Below are positions 38,672 through 48,361 of a stretch of 64,000 nucleotides of DNA, piece by piece. The notes beneath the pieces are model-generated. The model saw nothing but the letters and a program-made list of their open reading frames with translations. It was not told where the DNA came from and did no database searches. The stretch covers positions 5,456,001-5,520,000 of the forward strand of contig NZ_AP022587.1 in assembly GCF_010731715.1 (NCBI RefSeq), written 5' to 3'. Origin of the DNA: Mycobacterium stomatepiae. Its GTDB lineage: Bacteria; Actinomycetota; Actinomycetes; Mycobacteriales; Mycobacteriaceae. Numbering within the stretch: the stretch's first letter is position 1; each line of letters opens with the position of its first letter. Made by a program: the position numbers and the translations under genes.

Positions 38672-39754
38672 ATGCCAGAGGCCAATTCCAGATTGATGAC
38701 CGCCGTCAACACCGCTGGAAACAGCTTGGGTGCCAGGGCATTACCGCTGGTATCAGATCGGGCGAAGCGGAAACTGATAGGCCGGCGGGCGACCACGATC
38801 GACGGAAACGTGCTCGACCCTACCTTGCAGATCATGCTCGGCGCGCGAAAAGCGATGGGACTGCAGGACCTCACTGACGGCGACCGGCCGGCCGTCGTGC
38901 GTGACAACATCCGCCAGACGGTCGCGCCGTTCAACCGCAATCCGATTGCGGGGCCGCTGGTCACCGACCTGACCATATCGGGAGCCGAAGGTCCCATCAC
39001 CGCAAGGCATTACCGGCCCGCGCAGGCTGGCCGTGCACCGCTCCTGGTGTTTTACCACGGCGGCGGCTTCGTGTTCTGTGACCTTGATACGCACGACAGG
39101 CTCTGCCGATTGATATGTCGCGATGCCAGCGTCCAGGTGCTGTCGGTCGATTACCGACTCGCACCCGAGCACCCCGCTCCTGCCGCTCTGGAGGATGCTT
39201 ACGCGGCGTACCGATGGGCCCTTTCGCATGCGGACGAGCTGCACGCCGATCCCGACAGAGTCTGTGTCGGAGGTGACAGTGCCGGCGGCAACCTGGCTGC
39301 CGTCGTCGCGCATCAAGCTCGCGACGAAGGCATCACCCCGGCACTGCAACTATTGCTCTATCCGACAACAGATTTACCCGGCGAAACCGCCTCGCGAAAG
39401 CTGTTCGCGAAGGGCTTTCTTCTGACCGCGAAAGACCTCGGCCTGCTCTGGTCGTACTACCTCGACGGCAGCGGAATCGACGCCGCCGACCCTCGTGTTT
39501 CTCCGCTGCGCAGTGGGGACTTCGCAGGCTTGCCGCCGGCCATTGTGGCTACCGCCGGGTTTGACCCGCTCCGTGACGAGGGCGAGTCGTATGCCGCGGC
39601 GCTCGAAGCGGCCGGCAACATTGTCGATCTACGCCGATTCGGCTCGCTGATTCACGGCTTCGGCCAATTCGACGCTCTCGGCGGCGCCTGCGCTTCGGCG
39701 CTGGCCGAAATCGCCTCGGCTCTGCGCGCCCATCTCCGTCACCACTGCGCGTAG
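38672..39754 (+). CDS. Alpha/beta hydrolase, HSL-type esterase/lipase
   Basis: The 360-aa protein has the hormone-sensitive-lipase oxyanion motif YHGGGFVF, the nucleophile elbow GDSAGGN, the acid in FDPLRDEG and the histidine in LIHGFGQFD. This matches the Lip family of mycobacterial carboxylesterases. ATG 38672 is preferred to GTG 38663 because the GGGGGA at 38655-38660 is too close to the latter. No signal peptide is evident, so a cytoplasmic esterase is likely. Substrate unknown. Confidence 0.88.
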   Translation: MPEANSRLMTAVNTAGNSLGARALPLVSDRAKRKLIGRRATTIDGNVLDPTLQIMLGARKAMGLQDLTDGDRPAVVRDNIRQTVAPFNRNPIAGPLVTDLTISGAEGPITARHYRPAQAGRAPLLVFYHGGGFVFCDLDTHDRLCRLICRDASVQVLSVDYRLAPEHPAPAALEDAYAAYRWALSHADELHADPDRVCVGGDSAGGNLAAVVAHQARDEGITPALQLLLYPTTDLPGETASRKLFAKGFLLTAKDLGLLWSYYLDGSGIDAADPRVSPLRSGDFAGLPPAIVATAGFDPLRDEGESYAAALEAAGNIVDLRRFGSLIHGFGQFDALGGACASALAEIASALRAHLRHHCA

Positions 39755-39757
39755 TTG

Positions 39758-40549
39758 TCAGTCACCTCGCGCGGGCACGTCAAAGATGCTGCGGCGCATG
39801 GTGCCCGGCTGTGCGGCGGGATCGACGAACCATTCGTGGCTCAACACCAGTCCGAACAATTGGGGCGGCAACAGCATCACCAACCCGAACAACCGCGCGC
39901 TGAGCCCGCCGCCGATCTGGGAGCGATGTGCGGCGAAGGCATCGCGCTTTTGCCGGGCGAAGGGCCGCACGTCGATTCGGTGCGTGATCGTCGCCTGCGG
40001 TGCGTATGCGGTGCGCGCCGTGTCCGCGTCGTAGGGTGCCGGAAGTCGCAGCAGTCGACATACATCGCAAAGCCGGCGCAGTAATTCGCGTGGCATCGTC
40101 GCCTCGAGCACCCGCGGGGTTGCGGCCAACTCGGCGGCACGCTTGCCGACGTGATGGACCTGCACATGATCCCGGTGCCCATAGCCGCCGTTGGCCTGAT
40201 AGCTCAGCAGGAGCTGTGCGTTCTCGTCACGAAGAATGGCGGCCAGCCGCTGTGCTGCCGCTTCGACCTCGGCCCGCGCGAACCTGACCCGGCCGGGCGG
40301 GTCCGGGTAGAAGACCGGCCCGTAGCCACTGTCGGCGTAGCCAAGGCACTCGACGCGGTGCACGCCGAGAACGCTTGCGCTCGAGAGCAATTCGTCCATG
40401 CGGGTGTCGTCGTCCTCGTCGCTCACGCGTCCGTCCGTCGCGGTCACGAGGATTACCCGATGCCCCGCCGCGACCGCTCCGGCGATCGTGCCTCCGGTGA
40501 GGACCACCTCGTCGTCGGGATGAGCGTGAAAGGCGACGAGTGTTGCCAC
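39758..40549 (-). CDS. LmbE/PIG-L family deacetylase
   Basis: The 263-aa protein begins ATLVAFHAHPDDEVVLTGGT, with the zinc-binding H-P-D-D motif, and has the third ligand in GYGHRDHVQVH. This family includes the mycothiol enzymes MshB and Mca; which one, if either, cannot be told here, so N-acyl sugar deacetylase is the safe call. GTG 40549 lies two bases after the stop of the upstream cyclase gene, so both are probably one operon. Confidence 0.88.
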   Translation of the reverse strand: MATLVAFHAHPDDEVVLTGGTIAGAVAAGHRVILVTATDGRVSDEDDDTRMDELLSSASVLGVHRVECLGYADSGYGPVFYPDPPGRVRFARAEVEAAAQRLAAILRDENAQLLLSYQANGGYGHRDHVQVHHVGKRAAELAATPRVLEATMPRELLRRLCDVCRLLRLPAPYDADTARTAYAPQATITHRIDVRPFARQKRDAFAAHRSQIGGGLSARLFGLVMLLPPQLFGLVLSHEWFVDPAAQPGTMRRSIFDVPARGD

Positions 40550-40551
40550 GG

Positions 40552-42165
40552 CTACTCGCTGGCCACCGGCGAGGCTAGCCGGGTGGGGTGATCGTGCCCG
40601 CGAAGTGTCACGGCGCCCCCCAAAGACCAACGGGCACTCTCGCTTTCGCTCGCACCCTGAACTGCTTCCGCGGTTGCCAACAGTCCGCCCGGGTGCGATT
40701 TGGCCAGCTCGCACAGCCGGGCCGCCTCGTTCACCGGTTCGCCGATCACGGTGTATTCGAAACGCTCCTGCGCGCCGACATTACCGGCGATTACCCGACC
40801 GGCCGCCACGCCGATGCCGGCCTCGAGCTCGGACATCTCGTGCGCCAGCCGGTGGCAGATCGCGCGCGCCGCGGCCAGCGCCTCGTCTTCGGGACGGTCG
40901 AGATGATTCGGCGCGCCGAAAATGGCCAGCGATGCGTCGCCCTCGAACTTGTTGACCAGGCCGTGGTATCGGTCGACTTCCTCGACGACGATCGCGAAGA
41001 ACCGGTTGAGCACCTGAACGACTTCGGTCGGCGGCCGGCTGGTCACCAACTGGGTGGAGCCGACGATGTCGATGAACACGACCGCCACGTGGCGCTCTTC
41101 GCCGCCCAGTTTCGGCTTCTCGCGTTCGGCGGCCAGGGCGACCTCGCGCCCGACGTGGCGGCCGAAGAGATCCCGAACCCGCTCGCGCTCGCGCAGCCCA
41201 TCGACCATTGAGTTGAAACCGCGCTGCAGCTCCCCGAGTTCGGTGCCGTCGAACACCACCAGCTGGCCCCGCAGATCGCCCTGCTCGACGCGTTTGAGGG
41301 CCGCGCGCACCACCCGAACCGGTGTCGCCGTCAACCAGGACAGGATCCACATCAGGATGAAGCCGAAGATCAGCGTCACGGTCGCGACGATCAGCACCGC
41401 GACGCTGAGTTGGGTCTCGCTCAGATTTCCCAGCACCAGCGCGAAGAAGGCGATCATTGCGATGCCGAATACCGGCACACCGGAACCGAGCAGCCAGACC
41501 GTCAGGGTCCGGCCCATGATGCCCGGCGCCAGCCGCTGCGGGGCGCGCCCGGCCTCGAGGGCCTGGGCGGCCACCGGTCGCAAGGCGAACTCGGTGAACA
41601 GGTAGCAGGCGGTGGCCACCAGAATGCCGCAGATGCTCACCGAGAAGCCCACGATCGGGATGAACAACGTGTTGATCAGCCCGTAGAGCGTGGTCAGTAG
41701 TGCCGTCCCGATGCCCCACAGCACGAGCACCCCGATCGCCAGCCAGAACGGGACCAGGAAGGTGTTGCGCTCGTCGTCGAGGGTGGGCGTGCGCTCTTCG
41801 ATCGCCCACCGCAGGGCGGCCATCGTTCGGTTGGTGATCCAGAACGTGCCCAGCGCCAGCGCGACGGCGACGTATCCGGGCCCGACGACCCAGGTGATCC
41901 AGCCGGGCGCGTCGGAAAAGATGCTGGGCGAGGGCAACGCGACGGCCAACAGCAGCACGGCCACGCCGATCCCGATCAGATTCGTCGCGAGGATGAAGAT
42001 GGTCAGGATGAGCTGGATGCGGACCCGCCGGCGGGCCTGACTCTCGGTCACCCGCCCGAGCAGCAAGGAACCGTAGGCGGGCGTCTCCTGCAGCCGGCCG
42101 CTCTGGCGGGTGACCCTTTCGAGAACCCGTCCCAAGCGTTGGGCCATGCTCTGGTTCGCCGACAT
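40552..42165 (-). CDS. Membrane-bound class III adenylate cyclase with HAMP domain
   Basis: The 537-aa protein has six hydrophobic segments in the first 280 residues, a HAMP linker (about 285-335, TATPVRVVRAALKRVEQGDL) and a class III cyclase domain (about 360-520). The catalytic domain shows the metal-binding aspartate in FIDIVGSTQL, KFEGDASLAIFG with the second aspartate, and the transition-state region VIGEPVNEAARL. M. tuberculosis has three such genes in tandem at this locus (Rv1318c-Rv1320c); here there is one. It makes the second messenger cAMP at the membrane. Confidence 0.93.
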   Translation of the reverse strand: MSANQSMAQRLGRVLERVTRQSGRLQETPAYGSLLLGRVTESQARRRVRIQLILTIFILATNLIGIGVAVLLLAVALPSPSIFSDAPGWITWVVGPGYVAVALALGTFWITNRTMAALRWAIEERTPTLDDERNTFLVPFWLAIGVLVLWGIGTALLTTLYGLINTLFIPIVGFSVSICGILVATACYLFTEFALRPVAAQALEAGRAPQRLAPGIMGRTLTVWLLGSGVPVFGIAMIAFFALVLGNLSETQLSVAVLIVATVTLIFGFILMWILSWLTATPVRVVRAALKRVEQGDLRGQLVVFDGTELGELQRGFNSMVDGLRERERVRDLFGRHVGREVALAAEREKPKLGGEERHVAVVFIDIVGSTQLVTSRPPTEVVQVLNRFFAIVVEEVDRYHGLVNKFEGDASLAIFGAPNHLDRPEDEALAAARAICHRLAHEMSELEAGIGVAAGRVIAGNVGAQERFEYTVIGEPVNEAARLCELAKSHPGGLLATAEAVQGASESESARWSLGGAVTLRGHDHPTRLASPVASE

Positions 42166-42201
42166 GGTGGCGTCAGCCTAATTCGTTGACGACGCTCTAA
42201 G

Positions 42202-42882
42202 GTGAGTCGGGTGCGTCTAGTGATCGCCCAGTGCACCGTTGACTACGTTGGCCGGCTCACCGCGCATCTGCCGTCGGCGCGCAGGTTGCTGCTCTTCAAG
42301 TCCGACGGGTCGGTCAGCGTGCACGCCGACGACCGCGCTTACAAGCCGTTGAACTGGATGAGTCCGCCGTGCTGGTTGACCGAAGAGGTTATCGGCGAGA
42401 CGCCGGTGTGGGTGGTGGAGAACAAGGCGGGCGAACAGCTGCGCATCACCGTCGAGGAGATCGAGCACGACTCCAGCCACGATCTCGGTGTCGATCCCGG
42501 GTTGGTCAAGGACGGGGTCGAGGCGCACCTGCAGGCGCTGCTCGCCGAACACGTCCAACTGCTGGGTGACGGCTATACGTTGGTCCGCCGCGAGTACATG
42601 ACCGCGATCGGACCCGTCGATCTGCTGTGCCGCGATGCCGACGGTGGCTCGGTCGCGGTGGAGATCAAACGGCGCGGCGAAATCGACGGCGTGGAGCAGC
42701 TCACCCGCTACCTCGAATTGCTGAATCGCGACACCGTTCTCGCGCCGGTGAAGGGCGTGTTCGCCGCGCAGCAGATTAAACCTCAGGCGCGAACTTTAGC
42801 CGCCGACCGCGGGATACGTTGCCTCACATTGGATTACGACAAGATGCGCGGAATGGACAGCGACGAGTACCGGCTGTTCTGA
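42202..42882 (+). CDS. nucS: Mismatch-specific endonuclease NucS (EndoMS)
   Basis: The 226-aa protein is nearly identical in layout to M. tuberculosis NucS. The N-terminal DNA-binding half ([20 protein letters not shown]) is followed by a restriction-like nuclease domain with IGPVDLLC (catalytic Asp), [17 protein letters not shown] (Glu and Lys) and the C-terminal clamp-binding tail [10 protein letters not shown]. NucS replaces MutS/MutL mismatch repair in mycobacteria. GTG 42202 matches the family start. Confidence 0.97.
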   Translation: MSRVRLVIAQCTVDYVGRLTAHLPSARRLLLFKSDGSVSVHADDRAYKPLNWMSPPCWLTEEVIGETPVWVVENKAGEQLRITVEEIEHDSSHDLGVDPGLVKDGVEAHLQALLAEHVQLLGDGYTLVRREYMTAIGPVDLLCRDADGGSVAVEIKRRGEIDGVEQLTRYLELLNRDTVLAPVKGVFAAQQIKPQARTLAADRGIRCLTLDYDKMRGMDSDEYRLF

Positions 42883-42905
42883 CTCGCCCGATTAGACTTG
42901 GCGCC

Positions 42906-43214
42906 ATGGCTCGGCGCCGCACACCGCCTCGCCGGCAACAGCTGCCTTCGCTGTCGCCGGCACTGCGACGGGTGGAAACCGGGCCCGACGGTCACGAGTA
43001 CGAAGTGCGCCCGGTTGCCGCCGCGCGTGCCCTGAAGACCTACCGCTGCCCCGGCTGCGATCACGAAATCCGTTCCGGCGTAGCGCATCTGGTGGTATGG
43101 CCGGCGGACTCAGTTGGGGGCGGCTGGCAAACCAGGGAAGACGATCGCCGGCATTGGCACACGCCATGCTGGACGAATCGGACAAACCGCAGCCCGACCC
43201 GAAAGTGGTCGTGA
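42906..43214 (+). CDS. Conserved hypothetical, zinc-ribbon-like protein (102 aa)
   Basis: This is a basic N-terminus followed by YRCPGCDHEIRSG and HWHTPCW, a likely zinc-binding set (C-x2-C ... H-x3-C). It corresponds to the small gene after nucS in M. tuberculosis (Rv1322) and keeps the ending PTRKWS. ATG 42906 lies 23 bases after nucS, so the two are probably co-transcribed. The function is unknown; nucS neighbourhood hints at nucleic-acid binding but that is inference. Confidence 0.8.
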   Translation: MARRRTPPRRQQLPSLSPALRRVETGPDGHEYEVRPVAAARALKTYRCPGCDHEIRSGVAHLVVWPADSVGGGWQTREDDRRHWHTPCWTNRTNRSPTRKWS

Positions 43215-43228
43215 AATCTTGAGACCGG

Positions 43229-43693
43229 CTAGGAAGCCGGCTCGACCAACTCCATCAGTACCCCGCCGGCGTCCTTGGGGTGGATGAAGTTGATCCGCGA
43301 GTTCGCTGTGCCGCGGCGCGCAACCTCGTAGACCAGCCGAACACCCTGCGACCGCAGGTGCTCGCAGAGAGCGTCCAGATCGCTGACGCACACGGCCATC
43401 TGCTGGATGCCTGGCCCGCGCTTGTCCAGGAACTTCGCGATCGTCGAGGACTCGTCGATCGGGGCCATCAACTGGATCTGCGCCGTGCCAGGCTCGCCGT
43501 CCTGCACGGCGATCATGGCTTCGCGGATTCCCTGGTCCTCGTTGACTTCCTCGTGCACCAGCACCATTCCGAGGGTGTCGTGGTACCACTCGATGGCTGC
43601 GTCGAGGTCGGCGACTGCGATGCCGACGTGATCGATCGCAGTCACCAGCGAGGTGGCCAGGATCTGACGGGCGTCAACTTGATCGGTCGTCAT
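43229..43693 (-). CDS. mce: Methylmalonyl-CoA epimerase
   Basis: This is a 154-aa VOC-fold metalloenzyme that interconverts (S)- and (R)-methylmalonyl-CoA for propionate and cholesterol side-chain use. Metal-ligand positions are visible in IDHVGIAVADLD (His), GIQQMAVCVSDLD and VLMELVEPAS (Glu). ATG 43693 (MTTDQVDARQ) is chosen over the longer frame. It is divergent from the thiolase gene and depends on the B12 enzyme served by the adenosyltransferase at 26 kb. Confidence 0.93.
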   Translation of the reverse strand: MTTDQVDARQILATSLVTAIDHVGIAVADLDAAIEWYHDTLGMVLVHEEVNEDQGIREAMIAVQDGEPGTAQIQLMAPIDESSTIAKFLDKRGPGIQQMAVCVSDLDALCEHLRSQGVRLVYEVARRGTANSRINFIHPKDAGGVLMELVEPAS

Positions 43694-43774
43694 CACATAA
43701 AGGTAACCTGGCGGCAAAGATTGCGCTTCTCCGGGAGGCCGAATCGGGCGTCCAAGCGTCGCTAGGAGGTTGTT

Positions 43775-44956
43775 ATGACGACATCGGTGATCGTTGCTGG
43801 AGCACGGACCCCGATCGGCAATTTGATGGGTTCGCTGAAGGATTTTTCGGCGAGCGATCTAGGTGGTATCGCGATCGCCGGTGCGCTGGAGAAGGCGCAG
43901 GTTCCGGCGTCTTTGGTCGAGTACGTGATCATGGGCCAGGTCCTGACCGCCGGCGCCGGCCAGATGCCCGCCCGGCAGGCCGCCGTGTCCGCCGGAATCG
44001 GTTGGGACGTCCCGGCGCTGAGCATCAACAAGATGTGCCTGTCCGGTATCGATGCCATTGCGTTGGCCGATCAGCTGATTCGGGCCGGGGAGTTCGACGT
44101 GGTGGTGGCCGGTGGCCAGGAGTCGATGACGAAGGCGCCCCACCTGTTGATGGACAGCCGTGCGGGCTACAAGTACGGCGACGTCACGGTGCTCGACCAC
44201 ATGGCCTACGACGGCCTGCACGACGTGTTCACCGACCAGCCGATGGGCGCCCTGACCGAGCAGCGCAACGACGTCGACAAGTTCACCCGCGCCGAGCAGG
44301 ACGAGTTCGCTGCGCGGTCACACCAGAAGGCGGCCGCCGCGTGGAAGGACGGCGTCTTCACCGACGAAGTGGTGCCCGTGAGCATCCCGCAGCGCAAAGG
44401 CGATCCGCTGCAGTTCACCGAGGACGAGGGCATTCGGGCAAATACCACCGCCGAGTCGCTGGCCGGCCTCAAGCCGGCGTTCCGCAAGGACGGCACCATC
44501 ACCGCGGGCTCGGCGTCGCAGATCTCCGACGGCGCCGCCGCTGTCGTGGTGATGAGCAAGGACAAGGCGCAGGAACTGGGCTTGTCGTGGCTGGCCGAGA
44601 TCGGTGCGCACGGGGTCGTGGCGGGGCCCGACTCGACGCTGCAGTCCCAGCCCGCCAACGCGATCAAGAAGGCACTCGGCCGCGAGGGCATCACGGTTGA
44701 CCAGCTCGACGTGGTGGAGATCAACGAGGCCTTCTCGGCGGTGGCGCTGGCCTCCACGCGCGAACTCGGCATCGACCCCGAGATCGTCAACGTCAACGGC
44801 GGCGCCATCGCCGTCGGACACCCGATCGGCATGTCGGGCGCCCGGATCACGCTGCACGTCGCCTTGGAACTGGCACGGCGCGGTTCGGGCTACGGCGTCG
44901 CCGCGCTGTGCGGCGCCGGCGGCCAGGGCGACGCACTGATCCTGCGCGCCGGCTAA
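43775..44956 (+). CDS. fadA4: Acetyl-CoA acetyltransferase (thiolase)
   Basis: The 393-aa thiolase has the acyl-carrying cysteine C88 in NKMCLSGI, the catalytic histidine in [11 protein letters not shown] and the second cysteine in [15 protein letters not shown]. It condenses two acetyl-CoA or cleaves acetoacetyl-CoA. The name follows the M. tuberculosis gene at the same position. An AGGAGG lies directly upstream of ATG 43775. Confidence 0.94.
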   Translation: MTTSVIVAGARTPIGNLMGSLKDFSASDLGGIAIAGALEKAQVPASLVEYVIMGQVLTAGAGQMPARQAAVSAGIGWDVPALSINKMCLSGIDAIALADQLIRAGEFDVVVAGGQESMTKAPHLLMDSRAGYKYGDVTVLDHMAYDGLHDVFTDQPMGALTEQRNDVDKFTRAEQDEFAARSHQKAAAAWKDGVFTDEVVPVSIPQRKGDPLQFTEDEGIRANTTAESLAGLKPAFRKDGTITAGSASQISDGAAAVVVMSKDKAQELGLSWLAEIGAHGVVAGPDSTLQSQPANAIKKALGREGITVDQLDVVEINEAFSAVALASTRELGIDPEIVNVNGGAIAVGHPIGMSGARITLHVALELARRGSGYGVAALCGAGGQGDALILRAG

Positions 44957-45134
44957 CCGAGGCTGACCACTGGTCAGGGTTGCTGGGACGCCGGTTTCAG
45001 TGCTCGTTGTGATGTTGCTCTCATGAGCCGAGCGGCGGCCCGATCGGCTCCGATTTTCGCCGGGATTTTCCCGCGCGCCATCGCCCGCGACACCGGGTGG
45101 CTTGGTCGTCGGCGCGCATGACAGACTTGACGGC

Positions 45135-46049
45135 GTGACGCGTCCGAGATCCTCGATCGGGCCTGCGCTGGCTGGTGCGGTCGACCTGTCAGGTCTGAAG
45201 CAACGTGCTCAGCAGAGCCCGCCGGCCGCCGGCGCCGCGACCCGGTCGACATCGGCGGGGTCGGGAACCATCGAAGTCAGCGAGGCCAATTTCGAAGCCG
45301 AGGTGCTGATCCGGTCCGACGAGGTGCCCGTCGTGGTCGCCTTGTGGTCGCCGCGCAGCGAGACCTGCGTCGAGCTGGTCGACACGCTGTCCGGGCTGGC
45401 CGCCGAGGACGGCGGCAAATGGGCGCTGGCGACGGTCAATGTCGATGTCGCGCCCCGGGTGGCCCAAATCTTCGGTGTCGATGCGGTTCCTACCGTCGTG
45501 GCCCTGGCCGCCGGTCAGCCGCTGTCCAGTTTCCAAGGCTCGCAGCCGGCCGATCAGTTGCGCCGCTGGCTGGATCAGCTGCTGTCGGCCACGGCCGGAA
45601 AGCTCAAGGGCTCAACCGGTTCCGAGGACGATGCCGAGGTTGACCCGGCGTTGGCCCAAGCGCGCCAGCAGCTCGAGGCCGGCGATTTCGACGCGGCCAA
45701 GCAGTCCTATCAGGCGCTGCTGCAGACCAATCCGGACAGTGTCGAGGCGAAGGGCGCGATCCGTCAGATCGATTTCCTCACCCGCGCAACCGCACAGCGT
45801 CCCGATGCCGTGGCCGTTGCGGATGCCGCTCCTGGCGACATCGAAGCGGCCTTCGCGGCCGCCGATGTGCAGATCCTCAACCAGGACGTCACCGCGGCAT
45901 TCGAACGCTTGACTGCGTTGGTGCGCAGCACATCTGGTGACGACCGCACTCAGGTACGAACCAGACTGATCGAGTTGTTCGAACTCTTCGATCCCACCGA
46001 CCCCGACGTCATCGTCGGTCGGCGAAACCTCGCCAACGCGCTCTACTGA
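45135..46049 (+). CDS. Thioredoxin-fold protein with TPR-like C-terminus (CnoX/YbbN type)
   Basis: The 304-aa protein has a thioredoxin domain (about 55-160, DEVPVVVALWSPRSETCVEL) in which the redox CxxC is reduced to one cysteine (SETC), and a helical repeat region (about 180-300, QLEAGDFDAAKQSYQALLQTNPDSVEAKGAI). This is the layout of YbbN/CnoX-type chaperone-like proteins rather than a disulfide reductase. GTG 45135 gives MTRPRSSIGPALAGAVDLSG, as in M. tuberculosis Rv1324. The PE_PGRS gene that follows it there is absent. Confidence 0.88.
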   Translation: MTRPRSSIGPALAGAVDLSGLKQRAQQSPPAAGAATRSTSAGSGTIEVSEANFEAEVLIRSDEVPVVVALWSPRSETCVELVDTLSGLAAEDGGKWALATVNVDVAPRVAQIFGVDAVPTVVALAAGQPLSSFQGSQPADQLRRWLDQLLSATAGKLKGSTGSEDDAEVDPALAQARQQLEAGDFDAAKQSYQALLQTNPDSVEAKGAIRQIDFLTRATAQRPDAVAVADAAPGDIEAAFAAADVQILNQDVTAAFERLTALVRSTSGDDRTQVRTRLIELFELFDPTDPDVIVGRRNLANALY

Positions 46050-46073
46050 TACTCCTCGACTGATACTCCTCGA
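46046..46073. repeat. Perfect 14-base tandem duplication at the stop of the thioredoxin-like gene
   Basis: CTGATACTCCTCGA occurs twice without a gap (46046-46059 and 46060-46073). The first copy includes the TGA stop (46047-46049). It looks like a recent slippage or small duplication. The rest of the gap to glgB (46074-46141) holds nothing that I can identify. Confidence 0.8.
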
Positions 46074-46141
46074 GCCGAGCGCGTTAAATCCGCGCGGTCG
46101 CGACGATGCTGCGTCTGCTGCTCGCGGGGGCTGGCAGTTAT

Positions 46142-48337
46142 CTACTCAGGTTCTAGCCACAGCGCCGAGTTGGGCGGCAACACCAGCTGCGCCGAGGCCG
46201 GGCGGCCGTGCCACGGGTCCTCGGTGGCATCCACGCCGCCGAGATTGCCTATCCCGGAACCGTTGTAGTCCGTCGCGTCGGTGTTGAGCACCTCGCGCCA
46301 ACGACCGGCGCGGGGCAGACCGAGCCGGTAGCCGCTGTGCTCGGAGCCTGCGAAATTGAAGACGCACGCCATCACCGAGTCGTCCTTGCCATAGCGTAGG
46401 AAGCTCAACACGTTGTTGCCGGAGTCGTTGGCGTCGATCCAGGAATAGCCGTCGGGCGTGGTGTCGCGGCTCCACAGCGCCGGATGTTCGCGGTAAATCG
46501 CGTTGATGTCCCGGACGAAACGCAGCACCCCGTTGGAGAAGCCCTGCTCGTCGAGCTGCCACCAATCCAGACCGTTTTGCTCCGACCACTCGGCGCGCTG
46601 GCCGAATTCCTGTCCCATGAACAGCAATTGCTTGCCGGGGTGGGCCCACTGATAGGCCAGCAGGCTGCGCAGTCCGGCCGCTTTCACGTGATTGTTGCCC
46701 GGCATCCGGCTCCACAGCGTGCCCTTGCCGTGCACGACCTCGTCATGGCTGAGCGGCAACACGTAGTTCTCGCTGAACGCATAGAGCATCGAGAAGGTCA
46801 TCTCGTGGTGGTGGAAGCTGCGGTAAATCGGGTCGCGGCTGATGTAGTCCAGTGTGTCGTGCATCCAGCCCATGTTCCACTTCATCGAAAAGCCAAGGCC
46901 GCCAAGGTTGGTCGGCCGCGTCACGCCAGGCCACGAGGTCGACTCCTCGGCGATCGTGACGATGCCCGGTGCGGCCTTGTGTGCCGTGGCGTTCATCTCC
47001 TGCAGGAACTGCACTGCTTCGAGGTTTTCTCGCCCGCCGTAGATGTTGGGTGACCAGCCGTCCGCGGGCCGCGAGTAGTCCAGGTAGAGCATCGAGGCCA
47101 CCGCGTCCACTCGCAGGCCGTCGATGTGGTACTCCTCGAGCCAGTACAACGCGTTGGCGACCAGGAAGTTGCGTACCTCGCGGCGGCCGAAGTCGAAAAC
47201 GTAGGTGCCCCAGTCCAGTTGCTCACCCCGCTTGGGATCGGAGTGCTCGTAGAGTGGGGTGCCGTCGAAGCGGCCCAGCGCCCACGCGTCCTTAGGGAAG
47301 TGCGCCGGAACCCAGTCCACGATCACGCCGATGCCGGCCTGGTGCAGTGCGTCGACCAGCGCCCGGAAGTCGTCGGGAGTGCCGAATCGCGATGTCGGGG
47401 CGTAGTACGAGGTGACCTGGTATCCCCAGGATCCGGCGAACGGGTGTTCGGCCACCGGAAGCAGCTCGACGTGCGTAAACCCATGCTCGACAACGTAATT
47501 CGTCAGCTCGGTGGCGAGCTGGCGGTAGGTGCGCCCGGTTCGCCACGATCCGAGATGCACCTCATAGGTGCTCATCGGTTCGAAGACCGGATTGCGCTGC
47601 GCCCGCTGCGTCATCCAGTCCCCGTCGGTCCAGCTGTAGCTGCTCGTCGTCACCCGCGATGCGGTGTGCGGGGGCACCTCGGTGGCGAAGGCGAACGGGT
47701 CGGCGCGTTCGGTGACGACGCCGTCGGCGCCGTGCACACGGAACTTGTACAGGCCGTCGGCCGGGAATCCGGGCCAGAACAACTCCCACACCCCGGTGGA
47801 GCCCAGCACCCGCATCGGGGCCTCGGTGCCGGTCCAGCCGTTGAACTCGCCGATCAGGCTGATGCCCTTGGCGTTCGGCGCCCATACCGCAAACGACACG
47901 CCGTCGACGACGCCGTCGGCCGTGGTGAACGAGCGGGGGTGGGCACCGAGCACTTCCCAGAGTCGCTCGTGGCGGCCCTCGGCGAACAGGTGCAGGTCGA
48001 CCTCGCCGAGCGTGGGCAGGAACCGGTACGCATCGGCGGTCACGTGCGCGCCGGAACCGTAGTCCACCTTCAGCCGGTAATCGATCAGGTTCGCGAACGG
48101 CAGTGCGACGGCGAACAAACCGGATTCGAGATGCTGCATTGCGAACTCGTCGTCACCGACGAGCGCGACGACTTCCTGCGCATGCGGGCGGAATGCCCGG
48201 ATGACGCTGTGGTCGCCGTACTCGTGGGCGCCCAGGATGCTGTGCGGGTTGTGGTGTGTGCCCGCCACCAGCCGGGCCACGTCGCCGGGGTCGGGCGCCA
48301 GGCGCGTTTGATCTGTTCGGCTCTCGGTTCGACTCAT
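46142..48337 (-). CDS. glgB: 1,4-alpha-glucan branching enzyme
   Basis: The 731-aa GH13 enzyme adds alpha-1,6 branches to linear glucans. Visible parts are an N-terminal carbohydrate-binding region, the catalytic motifs [11 protein letters not shown] (nucleophile Asp) and [11 protein letters not shown] (acid Glu), and [15 protein letters not shown]. The length equals that of M. tuberculosis GlgB. It lies downstream of glgE with 24 bases between, forming the maltosyltransferase-branching part of the GlgE pathway. Confidence 0.97.
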   Translation of the reverse strand: MSRTESRTDQTRLAPDPGDVARLVAGTHHNPHSILGAHEYGDHSVIRAFRPHAQEVVALVGDDEFAMQHLESGLFAVALPFANLIDYRLKVDYGSGAHVTADAYRFLPTLGEVDLHLFAEGRHERLWEVLGAHPRSFTTADGVVDGVSFAVWAPNAKGISLIGEFNGWTGTEAPMRVLGSTGVWELFWPGFPADGLYKFRVHGADGVVTERADPFAFATEVPPHTASRVTTSSYSWTDGDWMTQRAQRNPVFEPMSTYEVHLGSWRTGRTYRQLATELTNYVVEHGFTHVELLPVAEHPFAGSWGYQVTSYYAPTSRFGTPDDFRALVDALHQAGIGVIVDWVPAHFPKDAWALGRFDGTPLYEHSDPKRGEQLDWGTYVFDFGRREVRNFLVANALYWLEEYHIDGLRVDAVASMLYLDYSRPADGWSPNIYGGRENLEAVQFLQEMNATAHKAAPGIVTIAEESTSWPGVTRPTNLGGLGFSMKWNMGWMHDTLDYISRDPIYRSFHHHEMTFSMLYAFSENYVLPLSHDEVVHGKGTLWSRMPGNNHVKAAGLRSLLAYQWAHPGKQLLFMGQEFGQRAEWSEQNGLDWWQLDEQGFSNGVLRFVRDINAIYREHPALWSRDTTPDGYSWIDANDSGNNVLSFLRYGKDDSVMACVFNFAGSEHSGYRLGLPRAGRWREVLNTDATDYNGSGIGNLGGVDATEDPWHGRPASAQLVLPPNSALWLEPE

Positions 48338-48361
48338 GCTGGTATCCCCTTTCGGGTCCTC

